A stretch of 64,000 bases of DNA from positions 1,674,001 through 1,738,000 of the forward strand of contig CBDCVY010000013.1 of NCBI GenBank assembly GCA_965223245.1, in the 5' to 3' direction. Below are positions 9,175 through 18,021 of the stretch, piece after piece. The notes beneath the pieces were generated by a model. That model did no database searches and was not told where the DNA came from. It was given only the letters and a program-made list of their open reading frames with translations. This DNA is from CBDCVY01 sp965223245 (lineage in GTDB: Bacteria > Nitrospinota > Nitrospinia > Nitrospinales > Nitrospinaceae). Position numbers and translations under genes: made by a program. Every line of letters begins with the position of its first letter. The stretch's first letter is position 1.

Positions 9175-10340
9175 GTAATCCCCTTCCCTCTCAAAGCAAG
9201 GGTGGGATTGAGTTTAGAAATCTTTCTTACCGGAATCCATGAAATCCCAACTATTACTGAAGAAATCACAAGAATAGTTGCTATTACTTCCCAAACTTTT
9301 ATCTCTAAAAATATATTTTCTCGCACAGGAATTTGGGATTCACTTAGATGAGACACATCCAATCCAACGCGCTGAAACCAACCTAAAATTAAAAAACCCA
9401 AGATAAAACCCAAAATTATTGCCGCCCCAGCCGCCAGCCCTCCTTCAAAAACAAATAGGTTCACAATCCGTTGGGGTTTCATTCCCAAAGCCATTAAAGT
9501 ACCGATTTCCTTTTGCCTCTTAAAAATATTTAAATACTGTGTATTGAATACACTGATCCCTGCCAAAAAAATCATAATAAACCAAAGGATTACTGCATAA
9601 CGTCTATCAGTGCGAATAATATTGAGAATATCCTCAGTCAATTCATCAACTGATAAATACACCAGACCCTCAATAGTACCCACGGAATTGGCAACACTTA
9701 CCCAGGAGATCTCTTGTGGACGCCGGGTTAACTGCTGCAGATGATCCAAACGTAACCACACTACTCCTTCATCCACTCTTGGGTTTAATAGTGGAACAAC
9801 ATCCACAATTAATGCATCCAGGGCATCCACAGCTCCCAATTTATCCCGCCATTTCAAAACAACATTATCTCCTAAACTGAGTTTGGCTCTTTTTGCCATT
9901 TTTGATCCCAAAATTATGGGCACCATGTTTTCTAAATCAACTGTTTCCTCTTTTAATTTATCCAAAGGTAAGTCTAATAGCATCTGATCCATATTTATTC
10001 CACGCAACTGAATGGGGAATAATCTTCTACGAGGATATATTTCTCCTTGTAATACCAAAACCTCTGCTTTTGCTTCCGGGGAAAGAGACTTCAACCTCTG
10101 TGGAATAATTAGAGTGTGATCTTCCCATTCAGTTGGAGTCAATATGTCAAATCCTGGCACCCGATAATGCCCTCCCCCAACATCGGTTCGAATCATATTG
10201 AGTTGAGCCTGTTTTTGAAAACCGTTATATAAAGAAAGATTAAAAACAATTGCCACCATTGTTAGTGCAATGACTATCACATTCAACAATGCACGAGTAC
10301 CTTGACGACAAAAATTTTTAAATGCAATGTTTTTAATCAC
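9171..10340 (-). CDS. ABC transporter permease, FtsX/MacB/LolC family (2)
   Basis: Second permease half, 389 residues, same topology: one N-terminal helix (about residues 15-38), a periplasmic domain, and three C-terminal helices starting at about 244, 290 and 350. The motif QKEIGTLMALGMKPQRIVNL (about 266-285) is diagnostic of FtsX-type permeases. It overlaps the ATPase gene upstream by 4 bp and the other permease gene downstream by 4 bp, so the three are translationally coupled. Confidence 0.9.
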   Translation of the reverse strand: MIKNIAFKNFCRQGTRALLNVIVIALTMVAIVFNLSLYNGFQKQAQLNMIRTDVGGGHYRVPGFDILTPTEWEDHTLIIPQRLKSLSPEAKAEVLVLQGEIYPRRRLFPIQLRGINMDQMLLDLPLDKLKEETVDLENMVPIILGSKMAKRAKLSLGDNVVLKWRDKLGAVDALDALIVDVVPLLNPRVDEGVVWLRLDHLQQLTRRPQEISWVSVANSVGTIEGLVYLSVDELTEDILNIIRTDRRYAVILWFIMIFLAGISVFNTQYLNIFKRQKEIGTLMALGMKPQRIVNLFVFEGGLAAGAAIILGFILGFLILGWFQRVGLDVSHLSESQIPVRENIFLEIKVWEVIATILVISSVIVGISWIPVRKISKLNPTLALRGKGIT

Positions 10341-11050
10341 CCAAGTTCTCCATTAGGTAATTTAGTCCTATCCCATTTCACGTATCCATCTTCAAGGCGA
10401 ACTTCTCTTCGGATATATTTGGTAACTTTTTCATCATGTGTACTAAAAATAAAAGCCGCCCCAAACTTGTGGTTGAGGTCACGCATCAAGTCAAGAACAT
10501 GAAACGAATTTTCGGCATCAAGATTTGCAGTAGGTTCATCCGCTAGAACAATAGACGGGTTCTTTACTAAAGCGCGTGCAATCGCAACTCTTTGGCATTG
10601 TCCTCCAGATAATTCATTGGGTTTTTTATTGGCCTCGGGTGTCAGTCCCACTAAATCGACCAAGGACATAACCTGATCACGAACCTTACTTTCTTGTTCA
10701 TTATTTAAAAGAAGAGGAAATAAAATATTCTCATAAACAGAATACACAGGGAGCAAATTATAAGATTGGAAAATAAAACCAATATTTTCTCTGCGCAAAT
10801 CAGCCAAATCTTCTCGGCTCATGAAATTTAAATTTTTCCCGTTGACCTTTATTTCTCCATGAGTAGGTCTATCCAAACCTCCAATCAAATTCAACAAAGT
10901 AGTTTTTCCTGATCCTGAGGGGCCCACGAATGACATAAAGGCACCCTTGTCAATTTCTAAACTTATCTGATGTAAGGCGGTAAAGTTTTGTTGACCCACT
11001 TGAAAAACTTTAGAGACATTTTTTATTTCAACAATTGAAGTCATTTTCAT
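10337..11050 (-). CDS. ABC transporter ATP-binding protein, LolD/MacB type
   Basis: Cytoplasmic ATPase of 237 residues driving the two FtsX-type permeases. Walker A GPSGSGKTTLLN (about residue 42), Q-loop FIFQSYNLLPVYSVYEN, signature LSGGQCQRVAIARAL, Walker B IVLADEPTANLD and H-loop FSTHD are all intact. The Q-loop and signature are of the LolD/MacB/FtsE subfamily. Only 2 bp separate it from the upstream beta-barrel gene. The neighbouring LolA-like carrier and outer-membrane barrel suggest an envelope-spanning lipid or lipoprotein route. Confidence 0.94.
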   Translation of the reverse strand: MKMTSIVEIKNVSKVFQVGQQNFTALHQISLEIDKGAFMSFVGPSGSGKTTLLNLIGGLDRPTHGEIKVNGKNLNFMSREDLADLRRENIGFIFQSYNLLPVYSVYENILFPLLLNNEQESKVRDQVMSLVDLVGLTPEANKKPNELSGGQCQRVAIARALVKNPSIVLADEPTANLDAENSFHVLDLMRDLNHKFGAAFIFSTHDEKVTKYIRREVRLEDGYVKWDRTKLPNGELG

Positions 11051-11052
11051 AA

Positions 11053-12183
11053 TTAATAAAAAATGATAACAAACAAACCTACACGCGACTCCGTACCCGT
11101 AACAACCGGACCTTGGCGAAACAGTCTTCCAGTCAGGTTGTTTCCATCAATGCTACCACCGACTTGCGCCTGTAAATAAAGATATACCTGTTTCCAGACG
11201 TTATACTCAATTTGAGGAATGACTTGAAAACTTCGATCTCCAAAATCATAAAAGGTGAACAATCTCCAAACAATATCAATACCAATCGGTTGATCCAGTT
11301 GCAAACCCAATTGCTGAATTGTCTTATCTCTTTTTATATCCGTAGGAGTAAAACCAGATTCTTGTGTCCTTAAAAAATATTCTAAAAGAACGTGCAACCC
11401 TTGACCTAAGTCAAAAGTGTAGTCTACTCCAAAAACCGTATCAAAACGGATAGGGTCGCCGGGACGATTTAATTCAAAGTCCAATCGACTTTCATTCCAG
11501 AATCCCACTTCCATTTCACCTTTTAAATGATAGCCTAATTGCAAAAGCTCTTGATTGAATCCCGACAAAAACCTTAAATCATTCACAGGATTATATTGAA
11601 CAGCAAACCCAGCATCCAAAATTCCAATTTCTCTCTCGCCTCTAAAACCAAAGATAAAACGATCACTTAAATCTCCGGGCACTAGCCAGCTTTCTATTAG
11701 AGAAGTAGAAGATAAAAAGTACGTACTTCTCATTCCATCCACACCCCGAGTAAGCGGTATAATTCCAGAAATAATTCGTGTATCAAAGAAACCCAAAGGA
11801 CGGTACAAAGCTCCCGATCCAAACAGTATTTGTTGTCTACCTACACGAACTTTAAAATCTCCTTTTTCTAAGCGAACCCAACCGCGAAAAATTTCCGCAT
11901 CGTATTCCTCAGCCAGACCACTTTGTTCACGAATTCCTCCTGTATAAAGTAAATCCAATACAAATTCGTAGTCTAAGACATATTCATTTTTTTGAAATAA
12001 ATTACCTACCAATCCACTTCTTATTTCCACTTCTGTATCCAGGTGATTAAAACCTGAAGGGGGGTCAATTAGGACAAATGATCCAGCACGAAAACGCCCT
12101 TCAAAGTTCCAATCAAACGCAATAGCCGTGCCAGGTAAAATAGAAATTAATATACAAAAAACAAATGGGAAAACTTTGGTCAT
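11053..12183 (-). CDS. Outer-membrane beta-barrel protein, porin/alginate-export-like
   Basis: 376 residues with a signal peptide (cleavage near AIAFDW, about residue 22). The body is made of alternating amphipathic strands rich in aromatic residues, and the chain ends in ...GLFVIIFY with a terminal aromatic, as expected for BAM-inserted barrels. The segment KVRVGRQQILFGSGALYRP (about 105-123) resembles the alginate-export/DUF1302 group of 16-18-stranded barrels. It heads the ABC operon 2 bp before the ATPase. Its exact substrate is unknown; the link to the LolA-like carrier is from context only. Confidence 0.8.
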   Translation of the reverse strand: MTKVFPFVFCILISILPGTAIAFDWNFEGRFRAGSFVLIDPPSGFNHLDTEVEIRSGLVGNLFQKNEYVLDYEFVLDLLYTGGIREQSGLAEEYDAEIFRGWVRLEKGDFKVRVGRQQILFGSGALYRPLGFFDTRIISGIIPLTRGVDGMRSTYFLSSTSLIESWLVPGDLSDRFIFGFRGEREIGILDAGFAVQYNPVNDLRFLSGFNQELLQLGYHLKGEMEVGFWNESRLDFELNRPGDPIRFDTVFGVDYTFDLGQGLHVLLEYFLRTQESGFTPTDIKRDKTIQQLGLQLDQPIGIDIVWRLFTFYDFGDRSFQVIPQIEYNVWKQVYLYLQAQVGGSIDGNNLTGRLFRQGPVVTGTESRVGLFVIIFY

Positions 12184-12213
12184 AGGACCTGAAGGTGGGA
12201 AGAAACGGTTTCA

Positions 12214-12247
12214 CCGACCTAAGGGTTCAATTTCGAACCCAGGCCGG
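12214..12247 (-). other. Strong intercistronic RNA hairpin
   Basis: Between the thioredoxin-like gene and the beta-barrel gene. Read on the minus strand: CCGGCCT-GGGTTC, loop GAAATT, GAACCC-(TT)-AGGTCGG. This gives a 13-pair stem with a two-base bulge and one G-U pair that is a mismatch on the plus strand, so the structure is meant for the minus-strand transcript. No U-tract follows, so it is more likely a processing, stability or attenuation element than a terminator. Confidence 0.7.
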
Positions 12248-12259
12248 CAAATAAATAAA

Positions 12260-12754
12260 TCAGATTTTTAGCATTTTTTTTAAATAAGGGATCAATTGGT
12301 CTGCACCCACTCCAGGAGTTCTAGCCCTAATGACTCCCTGCTCATCAATAATGACAACCGTTGGCATATCCCTTTGGATATAGGCCGAATGAATTGTATG
12401 ATCCGGATCCAAAAGATAAGGGAAATTAACCTTACTCGGGAATCCATTTAAATAATCTTCAACGTCTTTTTTGGAATCTCCACTCGTATTGATACCTACA
12501 ATCGCTAATTTATCGGAAGAAATTGCATTTCGAACTTTTTCGAACTCCATGGCTTGGTTCATGCAGGGTACACAAATATGAAACATGCCTAAAAGAACCA
12601 CTTTTCCTTTTAAATTCTCAAGTGAAACAGAATCACCCTTAAGGGAATTTAACGAAAAGGTAGGAGCGGAATCTCCTGGTTTGGGAGCTCCCGCAACAGC
12701 AAAATTTGCCATGATCAAAATTGCTAAAATGATACTGAATTGAAATTTTTTCAT
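12260..12754 (-). CDS. Periplasmic thioredoxin-fold protein, TlpA/peroxiredoxin-like
   Basis: 164 residues with a signal peptide (cleavage after AVAG, about residue 22) and an AhpC/TSA-Redoxin thioredoxin fold: PGDSAPTFSLNSLKGDSVSL, then the active-site motif CVPC (about residues 59-62) after FH in place of the usual FWATWC, and the cis-Pro region DMPTVVIID. TlpA/ResA-like proteins reduce apocytochrome c or copper-site cysteines in the periplasm, which would suit the many cytochromes and copper proteins nearby. GAGGG lies 5 bases upstream of the ATG. First gene of the minus-strand operon, divergent from the cupredoxin gene. Confidence 0.87.
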   Translation of the reverse strand: MKKFQFSIILAILIMANFAVAGAPKPGDSAPTFSLNSLKGDSVSLENLKGKVVLLGMFHICVPCMNQAMEFEKVRNAISSDKLAIVGINTSGDSKKDVEDYLNGFPSKVNFPYLLDPDHTIHSAYIQRDMPTVVIIDEQGVIRARTPGVGADQLIPYLKKMLKI

Positions 12755-13055
12755 AGAACCCTCTTTTGGGAATAAAACTACATTTTAAAGCTCTTTATAA
12801 ACATTTGATTCAATTCTAAAACAGCCAAAAAGAATTTTAAAACCAAAATATTGATTTTTCGAATTAAAAACTTTTAATGAAATATTAACACAAGGTTAAT
12901 AACAAAATTTTATAATCTCATTGAGTATAAACTCATCAGATAATCAGGAAAAGTGCTTGAAACATTGAATTTTTAAGGCATAACTCTTTCTTGCACTTGT
13001 CAAGGGATTGATATATTATTGGCTAGATTTTCCATAAACTTCTTAATTTAAATCA
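12755..13055. other. Divergent promoter region, 301 bp
   Basis: AT-rich spacer between the thioredoxin-like gene (minus) and the first cupredoxin-like gene (plus). It holds a good plus-strand promoter (12991-13019) and, just upstream of it, AGGCATAACT (12976-12985), a string also found in the promoter of the first large oxidase gene. No coding frame or RNA gene seen. Confidence 0.6.
12991..13019 (+). promoter_or_regulatory. Candidate sigma-70-type promoter for the cupredoxin-cytochrome operon
   Basis: TTGCAC (12991-12996), 17-bp spacer, TATTAT (13014-13019), about 36 bp before the ATG of the first cupredoxin-like gene. Confidence 0.6.
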
Positions 13056-13751
13056 ATGTTTAGAATATTTTTCGCTACATTTTTTTTATTATCCTTAACG
13101 GGAAACTCAGTCTTTGCTGGAAATTTAAAGGGTAAAATAAATTTTACCGGCAATGTCCCTCCTATTCCTATGCATAAAACAGGTAAATTCAGCAAAGCCT
13201 GTGGGCCAGAGATAGCTGGAGAAGAGCTTCTTGTTGAAAATAAAGGGGTTAAGAATACGGTACTGTGGTTAACGGGCCGAAAAGCTAAAAAAGTTAAGGC
13301 GGAACCCAAAGAATATGTTTTGGATCAAAGTAAATGCCAATATCACCCTCACGTAACAGTCATGGTTAAAGAATCCGAATTAGTAATTCGGACAAGTGAT
13401 CCTATTAATCATAATATACATACCTATTCTTTTGACAATGATCCTATAAATATTATGTTTGTTCCGGGACAGGAACATAGTCAAGGATTTGAAGAAGCCG
13501 AGGTGGTAAAAGTAGAGTGTGATTTACACTCTTGGATGCATGCCTGGATTGTTGTTACCCCTAATCCACTAAATGCATTAACTGATAAAGAAGGAAATTT
13601 TGAAATAAAAGGAATTCCACCTGGAAAATATACTTTAAATATATGGCACGAGGCTTTTGGAGAAGCCAGTCAAAAAATAGAAATAAACGATGGGGATACC
13701 GAGTTTAATTTTGATCTTATTTCTATCAATCCCCAAGTTTCCAAAAAATAA
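13056..13751 (+). CDS. Periplasmic cupredoxin-like protein with C-terminal carboxypeptidase-regulatory-like domain (1)
   Basis: 231 residues; signal peptide ending in SVFAG (about residue 21). The N-terminal part is a cupredoxin-like fold with potential copper ligands in the right order: His in NHNIH (about 127-131), then Cys, His and Met in CDLHSWMHAW (about 158-167). The C-terminal 60 residues carry the DKEGNFEIKGIPPGKYTLNIWHE signature of a carboxypeptidase-regulatory-like beta-sandwich. Likely role: periplasmic electron carrier or copper-binding protein. It is the first of three similar proteins in the island (see 13802 and 24669) and leads an operon with a second cupredoxin and a cytochrome. 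No clear ribosome-binding site. Confidence 0.8.
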   Translation: MFRIFFATFFLLSLTGNSVFAGNLKGKINFTGNVPPIPMHKTGKFSKACGPEIAGEELLVENKGVKNTVLWLTGRKAKKVKAEPKEYVLDQSKCQYHPHVTVMVKESELVIRTSDPINHNIHTYSFDNDPINIMFVPGQEHSQGFEEAEVVKVECDLHSWMHAWIVVTPNPLNALTDKEGNFEIKGIPPGKYTLNIWHEAFGEASQKIEINDGDTEFNFDLISINPQVSKK

Positions 13752-13801
13752 ACTCACGCTTCAAAAAAGCGTTCAAACCTGAAATTGGGAGCCACATTTT
13801 C

Positions 13802-14638
13802 ATGAAAAAGTCGATTCATTTAATAATTACTCTACTTTCTCTATTTGCGTTCAATTTGTTTCAGGAAACAGAGGCCTACCAGGAAGTTGAGGTCAAGAGT
13901 GGTGGAACCCTTCAAGGTAAAGCAAATTTGACGGGAGGAATTCCCCAACCTCGAGTCTATCACTTGGTTTTATTTCCCAATTTAGACCTCTGTGCAGAAG
14001 TGGATACCGATGATGAAATGAACCGAGTTTTATTTGATTTCATTACTGATGAAAAAAGAGGTTTAAAAGATGTAGTAATTTCCATTGAACATGTGGATGC
14101 AGGAAAACCTTTTAATAAAAAACCCATCAATATACTTTCAGAAAATTGCAAATTTCTTCCTGATGTCAATATTGTTCGGCAAGGAGAATCCTTTTTTGTT
14201 GATAATCAAGACGCCGTCATGCACAACAGTCAAGTTTATCAAGCAGAACGTGGAAAAATTATTTTAAATATTCCAATTCCGGCTGAAGAAGTATCGGATG
14301 GAAAAGTTACCTTCCAAAAAAATTATAAAATCTTTCAAATGATTTGTGGAATGCATGAATTCATGCAAACCTGGGGATATCGAGTCCAAAACCCTTATTA
14401 TTTCAAAACGGGAGTCGATGGAAATTACAAAATTGACAATATTCCTCCAGGAGAGTATGAAGTAACCGCTTGGCATTACTTAATGAAACCGCAAAAGAAA
14501 AAAATAAAAATTGAACAAAACTCTGTTCTAAATCTAGATTTTAGCTTTAATGGAGACAAAGTAATTAGACCTCTTTATGAAACTATTAAGTCAGGTCGTA
14601 TTAAAAAAGATTCGCGAGTTCCGGGTGGCATTCATTAA
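13802..14638 (+). CDS. Periplasmic cupredoxin-like protein with C-terminal carboxypeptidase-regulatory-like domain (2)
   Basis: 278 residues, homologous to the preceding gene product but diverged. Signal peptide to about residue 25. Conserved features: a Cys near the N-terminus (DLCAEVD), CKFLPDVNIVRQGE, His in VMHNSQ (about 141), then Cys, His and Met in CGMHEFMQTW (about 183-192), and the GNYKIDNIPPGEYEVTAWHY regulatory-like domain. GGGAG lies 10 bases upstream of the ATG. Only 50 bp separate it from the previous gene and 36 bp from the cytochrome gene. A copper site is inferred from ligand spacing; the function as a carrier is not proved. Confidence 0.78.
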   Translation: MKKSIHLIITLLSLFAFNLFQETEAYQEVEVKSGGTLQGKANLTGGIPQPRVYHLVLFPNLDLCAEVDTDDEMNRVLFDFITDEKRGLKDVVISIEHVDAGKPFNKKPINILSENCKFLPDVNIVRQGESFFVDNQDAVMHNSQVYQAERGKIILNIPIPAEEVSDGKVTFQKNYKIFQMICGMHEFMQTWGYRVQNPYYFKTGVDGNYKIDNIPPGEYEVTAWHYLMKPQKKKIKIEQNSVLNLDFSFNGDKVIRPLYETIKSGRIKKDSRVPGGIH

Positions 14639-14674
14639 TTATTCTTTTGAACCAAAGTTTATAATTGAGGAAAG

Positions 14675-16585
14675 TTGAAAAAACGCTGCATTTCAAAAAT
14701 CTTTTTTAGCCTAGCTTGGATTTTAATATTCTATTCTCCTGCCTTTAGTTTTCAATCCCCAGACCCAAAAGATCTTCCCGATTCTATTAATTTTCGAAAC
14801 GAAAGTATTTCACTAAAAGACCTAAAAAATCCGCTAAAAGAAAACCCTGAGGAATTATCAAAAAATATTGCCGAAGGGGGTAAAATTTATTTTAAAAACT
14901 GTTTTCTTTGTCATGGCGATCTATTAGATGGAAATGGCTTATATGGTAAAAGCTTTACCCCTCCCCCTGCTGACTTAAGGAAATTGTGGATTAATCCACC
15001 TAAAAGAGAAAACTATACTTTTTGGCGAATTGCAAAAGGCGGCAGAGGACTACCAAACGAATTTGGACCTTGGAATTCGGCCATGCCCGCTTGGGAAAAT
15101 GTGTTAACAATTGAAGAAATTTGGAAAGTAATTTTATTTATTTATGAAACGATTCAAAATCCACAAGTAAAAAATTTCCCCGCAGAACCCTCTTTAGACC
15201 GTGGAAAAGAGGTCTATAAGGTCAAGTGCGCTTATTGCCATGGAGAGGAAGGTAAAGGCGATGGAGTCTCTGCCCCGTTCTCCAGTCCTCGGCCAAGAAA
15301 TCTTACTAAAGGACACATCAAATTTCGAACCACTCATTTCGGTAAAATCCCAACCGATGAAGACCTCTACAAGGCTTTGACTAGGGGCCTAAAAGGAACC
15401 ACGATGCCTTCCTGGAAACACTTGGGAGATGTCGATATCAAAAGTCTTATCCTTTACTTAAAGTCTCTATCTAAAAAATTTAAGAAATTCGTAGACCGTA
15501 AAAAGACACATAAAATCGTTTCAGTTCCAACTCCCCCACCTTTTGATTTGGAAAGCACAAAAAGAGGGCGAGAATTATTTATAAAAAATTGTTCAGGCTG
15601 TCATGGTTTTCTGGGAAGAAGTGATGGTGAATCTACAAAAAAAATAGTCAATATAGCCTCGGATGCAATTCGTCCAAGAAACTTAACAAAATCTTGGACA
15701 TTCCGCAGAGGACATTCACGAAAAGATCTTTTTCTAACCATTCGTACCGGTTTGTCTACTACGGCTATGCCTCGTTTTTCAGATAGAGTGCACTCAGATC
15801 AAATGATTTGGGATATTGTTAATTATATTTCCACTTTATCTCCAGCCTCCGAACCGAAAACCCCAAAAGAAATTAAAGCAGTAAAATTAGAAAATGAGCT
15901 TCCTTTAAACCCTGAAGACCCTCAATGGAAATCAATTTCAGGGTATTATATTCCCTTAGGTGGGCAAATAATTGATTCCGAAAAAGCTTACTTCACAACT
16001 GTGGATAGTTTAAGAGTTCAGGCAGCATACAATGACACTGAATTGGCTATCAAATTAATATGGGATGATCCCACATTTGACCCAATACTAAAAAAGAATT
16101 CCAAGGTAGTTGAGTCTCCTGCCCCTCCATTACCTGCGCATTTGCAAGTTGATTCAGAGGAAGCACCTCCAGAAGAAGAACCGCAACCTCAAGAGATACC
16201 AGATGCACTGGCCCTTCAATTTCCCGTTTCTAGCAAAGAAAACGCAAACCTACCCTATTTTTTGAATGGGGATGAAAGTAATCCCGTGACCTTGTGGAAA
16301 TGGACCTCCCAAACACCTGAAGCAAAAAAATTAATAGGCAAGGGATTAGAAAGCTTATCTATTTTTGACAAAAATAATCAAACTATTCAGACTCAAGTAA
16401 CTTTTCAATACGGGCAATACCAATTAGTTATGAAAAGAAAATTGACGACAGATACTCCTAACGAAGAAACTCAATTTGAAAATGGAAAACCCATTCCAGT
16501 TGCTTTTAATATTTGGGATGGCAATGAGGGAGAAACAGGCACGAAAAAGTCAATTTCAAGTTGGTATCTTCTAGTTTTGGAATAA
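14675..16585 (+). CDS. Triheme cytochrome c fused to an ethylbenzene-dehydrogenase-like heme domain
   Basis: 636 residues; TTG start with GAGGAAAG directly upstream, and a signal peptide ending near SPAFS (about residue 25). Three cytochrome c domains each have a heme motif and a downstream Met: CFLCH (75) with AMPAW, CAYCH (185) with TMPSW, CSGCH (306) with AMPRF. From about 420 the chain matches the EB_dh domain found in the heme-b gamma subunits of type II DMSO-reductase-family enzymes (EbdC and, in nitrite oxidisers, NxrC): DALALQFPVS, NPVTLWKW, IPVAFNIWDGNEGE and SSWYLLVLE. At PYFLNG a residue that is often Met in this domain is Asn. Likely a periplasmic electron-transfer hub. Its stop abuts a convergent cytochrome gene. 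Confidence 0.9.
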   Translation: MKKRCISKIFFSLAWILIFYSPAFSFQSPDPKDLPDSINFRNESISLKDLKNPLKENPEELSKNIAEGGKIYFKNCFLCHGDLLDGNGLYGKSFTPPPADLRKLWINPPKRENYTFWRIAKGGRGLPNEFGPWNSAMPAWENVLTIEEIWKVILFIYETIQNPQVKNFPAEPSLDRGKEVYKVKCAYCHGEEGKGDGVSAPFSSPRPRNLTKGHIKFRTTHFGKIPTDEDLYKALTRGLKGTTMPSWKHLGDVDIKSLILYLKSLSKKFKKFVDRKKTHKIVSVPTPPPFDLESTKRGRELFIKNCSGCHGFLGRSDGESTKKIVNIASDAIRPRNLTKSWTFRRGHSRKDLFLTIRTGLSTTAMPRFSDRVHSDQMIWDIVNYISTLSPASEPKTPKEIKAVKLENELPLNPEDPQWKSISGYYIPLGGQIIDSEKAYFTTVDSLRVQAAYNDTELAIKLIWDDPTFDPILKKNSKVVESPAPPLPAHLQVDSEEAPPEEEPQPQEIPDALALQFPVSSKENANLPYFLNGDESNPVTLWKWTSQTPEAKKLIGKGLESLSIFDKNNQTIQTQVTFQYGQYQLVMKRKLTTDTPNEETQFENGKPIPVAFNIWDGNEGETGTKKSISSWYLLVLE

Positions 16586-17860
16586 TTACGGTTTTTCCTT
16601 ATTTGAAATAGCCACCACACCTGAGAGTTCAGGAACTTTTAATGTTGAAAGATATGCCAAAATATTCTGGACTTCTTGGATACTCAATATATCTTTAAAG
16701 TTTCCGGGCATAATCGAAATCTTTTGAGTCTTAAACTTTTTTATTTCCGACTTCAAAATACTCAGATGATCCCCTTCTTTATTTATAATATGAAGTGAAG
16801 CATCATCCTCATTTACTTTAATTCCAGTTAAAAATTTACCTTTCTTGGTCAATATTAATACAGCTTTATAGCCTGCTGTAATAACAGCCTTTGGATTTAA
16901 TATTGACTCTAACAAAAACTCTTTTGTCCGGGTTGTACCTACAAAACTTAAATCTGGTCCTACCTTGCCACCCTCATTTCCAACTTTATGACATTTGGCA
17001 CAGTAAGCATTTCCGTCTGAGTCATAAAACAATTTCTTTCCTGCTTGAGGGTCACCGTCCTTATCAAAATAAACTTCCCATTCCTCAGGAAAAGATTCCG
17101 ACTCTAATGAAGCTAAAAAAGCAGTAACTGCTCGGTCTTCTTCTTCATTTAATCCTATAGTGGGCATTTTCGTATTCGGTTTAATAAATTGAGGGTTACG
17201 GATCCATGTGAATAGCCATTCAGGACTATAAAAAAAACCCGCTCTCGTTAAGTCGGGACCTACGATTCCACCTTCATCTTCCACCAGATGACAAGCAAAA
17301 CAACTTTTTTTCTTTCTAAATAACTTCTCACCTAACTCAAGTGTCGCATCCTCTTTACCATGTTTTGAATACCACTCAGTAAAGCGTTGGATCTCTCCGG
17401 AAGTGATTCTAGGGACCCTAGGACGAATTTTGTTAAGTTTTTCAGGAATAACAATAGGATTTGTAAGGTCTCTAGCTAAAAACCTCACATAAGAGACTAG
17501 AGCCCATATTTCTCTCTCGGAAAGGGTATTTCCAAACACCGGCATTAGATGAGATTTTTTAACCCCTTTTCCTCCAAAAGATATAACGCGAAAGATCTGA
17601 GAATTGGTTTTTTTGGAAATGAAATCAAAATCTGATAATTCAGCGGGTTCTTTATCTAAGTTGTCCGCGTTATAACCATCGGCATCCCCACTGAGTCCAT
17701 GACAATGGGCACAATAATGGTTATATAAAGGTTTACCCTTTTGAATTAATTCTTTTGGAAATTCTTTTTCGGTAGGAGGCTTATCACCACTAGCCCAAAT
17801 AAACGTACAAGGCACGATAATAAACAAAATGAAAAAGGAAGCAAAGACCTTTCTTAGCAT
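16586..17860 (-). CDS. Triheme cytochrome c with C-terminal TIGR02603-type heme-binding domain
   Basis: The ATG at 17860 gives 424 residues beginning MLRKVFASFF, a clean signal peptide ending near FIWASG; the frame is also open from a TTG at 17893 but that adds a poor signal sequence. Three heme c motifs: CAHCH (about 50), CFACH (about 187) and CAKCH (about 286), with candidate Met ligands in LMPVFG, KMPTIG and SIMPGN. The last 140 residues follow the putative heme-binding domain TIGR02603 closely (GPDLSFVGTTRTKEFLLESI, ITAGYKA). It is convergent with the EB_dh cytochrome gene with no base between stops. Probably a soluble periplasmic redox carrier. Confidence 0.88.
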   Translation of the reverse strand: MLRKVFASFFILFIIVPCTFIWASGDKPPTEKEFPKELIQKGKPLYNHYCAHCHGLSGDADGYNADNLDKEPAELSDFDFISKKTNSQIFRVISFGGKGVKKSHLMPVFGNTLSEREIWALVSYVRFLARDLTNPIVIPEKLNKIRPRVPRITSGEIQRFTEWYSKHGKEDATLELGEKLFRKKKSCFACHLVEDEGGIVGPDLTRAGFFYSPEWLFTWIRNPQFIKPNTKMPTIGLNEEEDRAVTAFLASLESESFPEEWEVYFDKDGDPQAGKKLFYDSDGNAYCAKCHKVGNEGGKVGPDLSFVGTTRTKEFLLESILNPKAVITAGYKAVLILTKKGKFLTGIKVNEDDASLHIINKEGDHLSILKSEIKKFKTQKISIMPGNFKDILSIQEVQNILAYLSTLKVPELSGVVAISNKEKP

Positions 17861-17965
17861 AATTTTTGAAAAGTTTCCTTTCCATAAGAGCAAAATGAAA
17901 TAATCTCTTCAATAGATTCCTGATAAATAATAACAAAAATTAGCAGTCCATAGAAATACTAATGC

Positions 17966-18000
17966 AAAAAAAAACAAGGGAACCCAAAAGGGTTCCCTTG
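17966..18000 (-). terminator. Rho-independent terminator of the first large multicopper oxidase gene
   Basis: Perfect 11-bp stem CAAGGGAACCC/GGGTTCCCTTG with an AAAA (TTTT on minus) loop, followed on the minus strand by nine U (17966-17974). It lies 22 bp after the stop. Confidence 0.92.
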
Positions 18001-18021
18001 CCTAAAAATATACCTAATCGT

